Below, piece by piece: positions 19,809-24,136 of a stretch of DNA of 24,136 bases. A program made the translations under genes and the position numbers. The DNA comes from a virus: positions 1-24,136 of the IMG/VR virus record IMGVR_UViG_3300035670_001220, one strand, 5' to 3'. How positions within the stretch are numbered: position 1 is the stretch's first letter; each line of letters starts with the position of its first letter. The notes beneath the pieces are model-generated. The model was given only the letters and a program-made list of their open reading frames with translations, had not been told where the DNA came from and did not search any database.

Positions 19809-20207
19809 ATGACGATTGCACCAGCCCCTAAGTTCCCGGAGCGTCCGGGAAATACCTACGACCGCAAGATGTCAGCAGCTGTTCCAGGACAGCGCGGACC
19901 TCTACGTTTCCAGGAAGGCGTTGGAACAGATACTGATGTTCCAGCACAATTCCAGGAAGGCGCAATGCAGGGTTATGTCCCAGCAGAAGGTCGTCCAAAT
20001 CGCAACAAGCCTGTCCACACAAAGACAGCAGAGGAAACAATGCGTGAGCGTGCTCACGTAGGTTCCGCTTCATGGATTGAAGCACCTGATTTCCTACAGG
20101 AGTTCTCAACTGGTTCATTCCAGGATTACGCAGAGAACACCTTTGAGCGTGAGTTCCGTAATGGTTCTCGCCAAGCCCGTCCGAACCCAGTAACAGTTCA
20201 GGACTAA
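19809..20207 (+). CDS. Conserved-type head-module protein between terminase and portal, 132 aa
   Basis: AAGGAG sets the ATG. The N-terminal half is Pro/Gly-rich and extended (MTIAPAPKFPERPGNTYDRK, with two FQEG repeats). The C-terminal half (MRERAHVGSASWIEAPDFLQ, then EFSTGSFQDYAENTFEREFR) looks helical and is a pattern I associate with actinobacterial phages next to terminase. No catalytic motif. A virion or packaging accessory role is inferred from position. Confidence 0.65.
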   Translation: MTIAPAPKFPERPGNTYDRKMSAAVPGQRGPLRFQEGVGTDTDVPAQFQEGAMQGYVPAEGRPNRNKPVHTKTAEETMRERAHVGSASWIEAPDFLQEFSTGSFQDYAENTFEREFRNGSRQARPNPVTVQD

Positions 20208-20218
20208 TACTTTAGGTC

Positions 20219-20268
20219 TACCTGCCCTGCGATAGTCACGCCGTTCTAACGGCTGGCCGGGGCAGGTA
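20219..20268 (+). terminator. Nested hairpin structure before the 20285 gene
   Basis: An outer perfect 9-bp stem, TACCTGCCC (20219-20227) with GGGCAGGTA (20260-20268), encloses an inner stem GCCGT/ACGGC (20240-20244 and 20249-20253). No T-run follows, so efficient Rho-independent termination is uncertain. A structured regulatory RNA or processing site between head genes is an alternative. Confidence 0.45.
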
Positions 20269-20284
20269 CCTATTAAGGTTCATC

Positions 20285-20602
20285 ATGGCGCTAATCAAAG
20301 GTAAAGAGGTAAAGGAAACTCCCAAGGAGTATGCCGCCAATCCTCGACTATGGAACATGATTACAACTCAAGCACGTACTAAATTTGCTAAATACCCATC
20401 CCCTGCTGCTGCTCACTGGGTTCGTACTCAGTACGAGATGAAGGGTGGAAAGTTTGTCGGTTCTAAAAAAGACATAGACCCTCGTATGCGGGATGTGGCA
20501 GAAGAGAAAAAAGAAGACAAGCTAAAGAAAGCAAAAGGCCGCGTCACTAAAGACGTTAAAAAGGCGGTTACTAAAAAAGTTATTAAGAAAGTAGCCAAGT
20601 AG
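20285..20602 (+). CDS. Small basic protein with DUF5872-like motif, 105 aa
   Basis: Residues about 20-58 (RLWNMITTQARTKFAKYPSP, then AAAHWVRTQYEMKGGKFV) match a KxPSxxAxxWVxxxYxxxGGxF motif found in small phage and viral basic proteins (DUF5872 as I recall). The last 40 residues are Lys-rich helix (KAKGRVTKDVKKAVTKKVIK), likely DNA-binding or virion-internal. AAGG precedes the ATG. Function unknown; the head-module position suggests packaging with DNA. Confidence 0.65.
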   Translation: MALIKGKEVKETPKEYAANPRLWNMITTQARTKFAKYPSPAAAHWVRTQYEMKGGKFVGSKKDIDPRMRDVAEEKKEDKLKKAKGRVTKDVKKAVTKKVIKKVAK

Positions 20603-20607
20603 GAGAA

Positions 20608-20636
20608 TAGGACTTTTAGCAATTTAATGCTAAAGT
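20608..20636 (+). promoter_or_regulatory. Candidate promoter overlapping a hairpin before the portal
   Basis: TAGGA (20608-20612) and the extended -10-like TGCTAAAGT (20628-20636) repeat the pair seen before terminase. The same bases form an inverted repeat, TTTAGCA (20615-20621) with TGCTAAA (20628-20634). It may be a promoter, a weak terminator, or both. The portal GGGAGG follows at 20660. Confidence 0.35.
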
Positions 20637-20671
20637 TTGCCTATTCATATATTTTATTGGGAGGACTTTAG

Positions 20672-22387
20672 GTGAGCATAGACTTCTCGCCCCCGTCGTA
20701 TAGGGCAGCGTCTTCCGACCTCACAATCTCAATATCTCCGCTAGGTTTAGTAGAACTAGCTGATGAAGAGTTCGAAGTTCACGGACCACGTTTAAATAGA
20801 TACTCGTTGAACTGGGCCATGTATCTAGGCCACCATACTTCATTCCGCCGCCAGCAAGGCGAGCCGCAAATGGTATTTAATTATTACCGTGCATTTACAG
20901 ATTTCATCATTAACTTCACATTCAGCAAGGGCGTTATGTTCCGTAGCCCTAAAGCAACTGAGGCTATCGTCCCAGATTTGCTTGAACGAGTATGGGAAGT
21001 AGATAACAACAAGGCAACTGTTCTTTGGGAAATTGGCCAGCAAGGTGGAGTGTCAGGCGACTGCTTTATCAAGGTAGCTTACGAAGAGCCCTACGCTGAC
21101 TCAGCTGGTATGGGACATCCTGGACGAGTCCGCATTCTTCCGCTTAACTCTTCTTTCTGCTTTCCAGAGTTTCATCCTCATGACAGAAATCGTTTAATTC
21201 GTTTTAAGCTCAAGTACCGCTTCTGGGGAACTTCGCTAGAAGGAACCCGCCAGGTATACACCTACACAGAAATTCTCACTGACGATGTTATTGAAGAGTA
21301 CATCAACGACGAACTAATTGACTCGCGGCCAAACCCGCTTGGCGTAATTCCCGTGGTACATATTCCAAACGTCCGTATCTCCGGCTCACCTTGGGGGTTG
21401 TCAGATTGCAACGAGATTATCTCTCTAAATCGCACCTACAACGAAACAGCTACAGACATTGCCGACATCATCAACTACCACGCAGCTCCTGTTACCGTAA
21501 TTATTGGAGCAAAAGCTTCGCAGCTAGAGAAAGGCGCCAACAAAGTATGGGGCGGCCTTCCAAAGGATGCGAGAGTTGAGAATCTAGAAGGCGGCGGAGC
21601 TGGACTAAAGGGCGCTATGGAATTCATGGCAATGCTAAAGAAGTCCATGCACGAGATGGTCGGCGTTCCTGAAACCGCTCTAGGTCAAGCCCAGCCTATT
21701 TCAAATACTTCAGGTGTAGCTCTATCTATTCAGTTCCAACCTTTGATGAACCGCTATCACCAAAAGATTGTTCAGTACGCTTATGGACTAGAGCGCGTAA
21801 ATGATTTAATTCTTCGTAATCTAGCTGTTAAAGAACCAGAGACATTTACCTGGAACCCTGAGAGCGATACACTGCCAAAGCGTGACCAACTATTACAGCT
21901 TGACCCTAATGACCCATTAACTTATAGAACTTATGTTCACTTCCCGCCACCTTTGCCTCTTGACAAACTAATCGTACTTAACGAAGTTCAGTCAATGCTA
22001 TCTCTAGGTCTTGAATCTAAAGAAGGCGCTCTGCGTACTCTAGGTGAAGAGTTCCCAGCAGAGAAGCTACAGGAAATCCGTCAAGAACTCATTGATGACG
22101 CCAAGGCGGATGGCGCACTTAAGCTTGTCCAATCCGAAATCCAGAACGAAATCATGACCCTAACCGGCATGGTTCCTGGACCGGATGGAGCAGCCACACC
22201 TATGGCCCCAGACCAGGCAGCTGCAATAGGAGCAGGTGGCGGTTCGCCAGCTCAAACTCCTATTCTTGATGGGGCAACAATTGAGGGTATGCGTCTTGGG
22301 GAACAGGATATACGTCAGCGTCTAGTCACAGAAGCTTACGGAACCAAGATTCCTCAAAAGCGAGTACCACAAGAATATGAGAAATAA
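20672..22387 (+). CDS. Portal protein
   Basis: The 571-residue product lies between terminase and scaffold, the classic portal position, and its sequence fits: an N-terminal region with SLNWAMYLGHHTSFRRQQGE, a core strand-rich wing (about 150-240), and the long-helix stem region. That region includes NRTYNETATDIADIINYHAA and MLKKSMHEMVGVPETALGQA, with the (M/V)xGVPxxxLG turn typical of portals. The ring of 12 forms the DNA entry vertex and docks terminase. The C-terminal Gly/Ala/Pro stretch (about 505-535) is flexible. GTG start after GGGAGG. I cannot tell which portal subfamily it joins. Confidence 0.88.
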   Translation: MSIDFSPPSYRAASSDLTISISPLGLVELADEEFEVHGPRLNRYSLNWAMYLGHHTSFRRQQGEPQMVFNYYRAFTDFIINFTFSKGVMFRSPKATEAIVPDLLERVWEVDNNKATVLWEIGQQGGVSGDCFIKVAYEEPYADSAGMGHPGRVRILPLNSSFCFPEFHPHDRNRLIRFKLKYRFWGTSLEGTRQVYTYTEILTDDVIEEYINDELIDSRPNPLGVIPVVHIPNVRISGSPWGLSDCNEIISLNRTYNETATDIADIINYHAAPVTVIIGAKASQLEKGANKVWGGLPKDARVENLEGGGAGLKGAMEFMAMLKKSMHEMVGVPETALGQAQPISNTSGVALSIQFQPLMNRYHQKIVQYAYGLERVNDLILRNLAVKEPETFTWNPESDTLPKRDQLLQLDPNDPLTYRTYVHFPPPLPLDKLIVLNEVQSMLSLGLESKEGALRTLGEEFPAEKLQEIRQELIDDAKADGALKLVQSEIQNEIMTLTGMVPGPDGAATPMAPDQAAAIGAGGGSPAQTPILDGATIEGMRLGEQDIRQRLVTEAYGTKIPQKRVPQEYEK

Positions 22388-22388
22388 T

Positions 22389-22412
22389 GGCTAATTTAGC
22401 CTGTAATTTTTT
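22389..22412 (+). terminator. Short hairpin with T-tract after portal
   Basis: GGCTA (22389-22393) and TAGCC (22397-22401) make a 5-bp stem with a 3-base loop, followed after TGTAA by TTTTTT (22407-22412). The stem is short and the T-run is offset by 5 bases, so termination would be weak. It lies directly after the portal stop. Confidence 0.4.
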
Positions 22413-22454
22413 ATATTTGCGGAAAAATTGTTAATGTAAAAACCGAGAGGTCAT

Positions 22455-22502
22455 ATGTGCTACGAGCCGCAAGGTTCATTCGTAAAAAGACCCAAAGAAT
22501 GA
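22455..22502 (+). CDS. 15-residue leader-type ORF before scaffold
   Basis: GAGAGG at 22445-22450 stands four bases before an ATG that opens MCYEPQGSFVKRPKE and stops at 22500-22502. The scaffold ribosome site follows immediately, partly overlapping this stop. A tiny translated ORF with its own good ribosome site just before the scaffold gene could couple or tune scaffold translation. It could also be a relic or chance. Confidence 0.35.
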   Translation: MCYEPQGSFVKRPKE

Positions 22503-22513
22503 AGAGGATACAA

Positions 22514-23296
22514 ATGGAAACTACAGCAGAAGTTGCTGCAGAGGCTTTCGCAGCCGAAGCAGGAGTTGCACCTACAATAGTAGATGCTGGCGTTGACGCG
22601 CCAACTGTTACACCAACTGACAGCGTTCCTCGTCAATTTCGTTACACAGACGAAGATTTGGCAAAGGTACGTAGTCAGGAAAAAGATAAGCTTTATCCGC
22701 AGATTGAGAAACTCAAGTCCGAACTTGAAGACCTCAAGAAAGCGCGTGAAGCTGAACTTGAAGCAAAGCAAGCAGAGAAAGAGGCTATGGACGCTGAAGA
22801 GCGTGCTCGCCTTGAGGCTGATTTAGACGTCAGAGAACTTCTGAAGAAGAAGGAAACTGAGTGGACTGAACAGTTGGAGCGTGAGCGCCAGGAGCGCGAA
22901 CGCGCCTTCGCTCTACTTGAGCGTGAAAAATCTTTTGCTGAGTTACAAAATTTCCGCCAGCAACGTCTGGAGGAAGAGCGGGAAAGCATAATTCCCGAGC
23001 TGTTAGACCTCGTCACGGGCAACACCCAAGATGAGATTAACGCGAGTATCGAAGGGCTCAAAGCTCGTTCGTCTCGCATTCTTGAATCCGCGCAGCAGGC
23101 TATGCAAACTGCTCGCAAAGAAATGACGGGAACGCGGGTAACCGCGCCGTCAACCGGACCACTGGACATCAATATGGACCAACGTCAGTTAACGGCTGAA
23201 GAAATTGCAGCCATGCCGATGAACGAATACGCAAAATATCGCCAACGACTTTTGAGCCCTTCGGCTCAGGGACGTTCGCAGGGACTGTTCGGGTAA
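22514..23296 (+). CDS. Scaffolding protein
   Basis: Start at 22514 (METTAEVAAEAFAAEAGVAP) follows AAGAGGA; an in-frame GTG at 22457 would add a non-scaffold-like basic extension. The 260-residue protein has an Ala/Thr/Pro-rich N-terminus, a long Glu/Lys/Arg/Leu coiled coil (about 45-165) and a polar C-terminal part with AEEIAAMPMNEYAKYRQRLL near the end. This is the usual scaffold design, with the C-terminal helix-turn-helix as a probable capsid-binding tip. It lies between portal and capsid. It is needed to shape the prohead and leaves or is digested later; no protease domain is seen. Confidence 0.85.
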   Translation: METTAEVAAEAFAAEAGVAPTIVDAGVDAPTVTPTDSVPRQFRYTDEDLAKVRSQEKDKLYPQIEKLKSELEDLKKAREAELEAKQAEKEAMDAEERARLEADLDVRELLKKKETEWTEQLERERQERERAFALLEREKSFAELQNFRQQRLEEERESIIPELLDLVTGNTQDEINASIEGLKARSSRILESAQQAMQTARKEMTGTRVTAPSTGPLDINMDQRQLTAEEIAAMPMNEYAKYRQRLLSPSAQGRSQGLFG

Positions 23297-23334
23297 ATCC
23301 CAAAATCCAAATCCAATTAAGGAGTAATGACTAA

Positions 23335-24136
23335 ATGGCATCTGGTATTACGGGTACCGGCAATCTAGCTGCGGCCCCTACAGCATACTCAGGTACCAAC
23401 ACCCAGCTTACTCAAGCGATTCAGCAAATCTGGTCCAAGGAAATCTTGTTCCAGGCTATGCCAATTCTTCGCTTTGAACAGTTCGCTGTCAAAAAGACCG
23501 AGCTCGGTGTTGCCCCTGGTCTCCAGATTAACTTCCTGCGTTACAACAACCTTGGCTTCGCTTCAAGCCTAGTTGAAGGTGTTCGTATGCAGACAAACGC
23601 GTTGACCGCACAGCAGTTCTCAATCACCGTATCTGAGCATGGATATGCTCTTGCGGTTTCAGAGCTTCTTCTCAACGCTTCATTCGATGACGTAATGGCT
23701 TCTGCCTCACGTCTTCTTGGTCGCAACATGGCTCTCTATCTTGATAAGTTGAGCCGCGACACACTCTACGCAGCAACATCCACCATCTATGGTGAAGACC
23801 GTTCTGCGCTTTCTGCAGTAAACAACTGGTACGCATACGGAACCACAGCTGCTAACCGCGCTGCGATGACCGGTGCGTTCTACCTCACTCCTCACACTGT
23901 GAAGGACGCTGTTGAGACACTCTCAACCAAGAACATTCCACGGCTAGGTGAAACCTACGTGGCATTCGTTCACCCACACCAGTCACGTCGCCTACGCGAC
24001 ATGCCTGAATTCATCGAAGTAACGAAGTACGCCGCTCCTGGTAACTTCATGCTCGGTGAAATCGGACGTCTTTATGACTGCGTGTTCATTGAGACCACTC
24101 AGGTCCGTAAGGTTGTCGGTGGTGCAGGTACCAGCT
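23335..24136 (+). CDS. Major capsid protein, N4-gp56 family, 5' part
   Basis: AAGGAG (23319-23324) sets the ATG (MASGITGTGNLAAAPTAYSG); 267 codons are open to the window edge, so the C-terminus is missing. Residues include FEQFAVKKTELGVAPGLQIN, SITVSEHGYALAVSELLLNA, and late VAFVHPHQSRRLRDMPEF and MLGEIGRLYDCVFIETTQV, which match the N4-gp56-type HK97-fold capsid group. It forms the icosahedral shell. Third positions are more often C than in neighbouring genes, as expected for a very highly expressed virion gene. Confidence 0.88.
   Translation, partial: MASGITGTGNLAAAPTAYSGTNTQLTQAIQQIWSKEILFQAMPILRFEQFAVKKTELGVAPGLQINFLRYNNLGFASSLVEGVRMQTNALTAQQFSITVSEHGYALAVSELLLNASFDDVMASASRLLGRNMALYLDKLSRDTLYAATSTIYGEDRSALSAVNNWYAYGTTAANRAAMTGAFYLTPHTVKDAVETLSTKNIPRLGETYVAFVHPHQSRRLRDMPEFIEVTKYAAPGNFMLGEIGRLYDCVFIETTQVRKVVGGAGTS

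Noticed and set aside
22387-22434. 15-codon frame MANLACNFLYLRKNC starting in TAATG after portal
   Set aside because: It runs through the hairpin and T-tract of a likely terminator and has no other support; the junction resembles coupling only by chance.
22693-23172. 159-residue Ser/Arg-rich minus-strand frame opposite the scaffold gene
   Set aside because: Composition reflects the reverse of Glu/Lys/Arg coiled-coil codons; the forward frame has position, length and domain layout of a scaffold.

Overview
This window is part of a tailed double-stranded DNA phage (or prophage-like) genome. At the right end a virion module runs large terminase, two small proteins, portal, scaffold and an N4-gp56-type major capsid protein, which continues past the window edge. 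The host is very probably an actinobacterium. The window encodes a WhiB-like iron-sulfur regulator, a family restricted to Actinobacteria and their phages, and a small CxxC...CGHH protein typical of actinobacterial genomes. Base composition looks intermediate rather than GC-rich, and several families resemble ones I recall from freshwater and marine phages, so a low-GC aquatic actinobacterium is a reasonable guess. That guess is inference, not shown by the sequence.

Layout. (1) 1-817: a leftward strand with a partial gene at the edge and an HNH endonuclease. A short rightward gene lies between them behind an operator-like inverted repeat. (2) 816-4211: a rightward run of about 14 small genes, most overlapping by 1-4 nt (TAATG, ATGA, GTGA), many very lysine-rich, including a second HNH-type protein and a membrane-anchored protein with an H1-like tail. 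(3) 4237-7659: a two-PASTA protein, a small zinc protein, and an 807-residue Pro/Glu/Thr/Ser-rich surface-type protein with an N-terminal signal and a C-terminal membrane segment. (4) 7656-8971: a lysis-type cassette of two membrane proteins, a lipoprotein and a CHAP endolysin. (5) 9014-12438: small virion-type proteins and a cysteine-rich protein divided by polyproline tracts. (6) 12453-15163: a zinc protein, then a glycosyltransferase between two DUF6065-like paralogues. (7) 15090-15941: the only leftward island inside the rightward region, made of a secreted lysozyme-like/transglycosylase protein and WhiB. (8) 16083-18017: a TM/coiled-coil protein, an r1t-like holin, a KTSC-domain protein and small unknowns. 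(9) 18131-24136: the packaging and head module.

The right half supports DNA packaging and capsid assembly. The middle supplies lysis and surface functions, with two cell-wall hydrolases (CHAP and lysozyme-like) and several holin candidates in separate places. The small basic proteins on the left have no assigned function; their charge suggests nucleic-acid binding or packaging with the genome. No tRNA, rRNA, CRISPR array, integrase or transposase was seen. Tail tube, tape measure and replication genes are not in the window.
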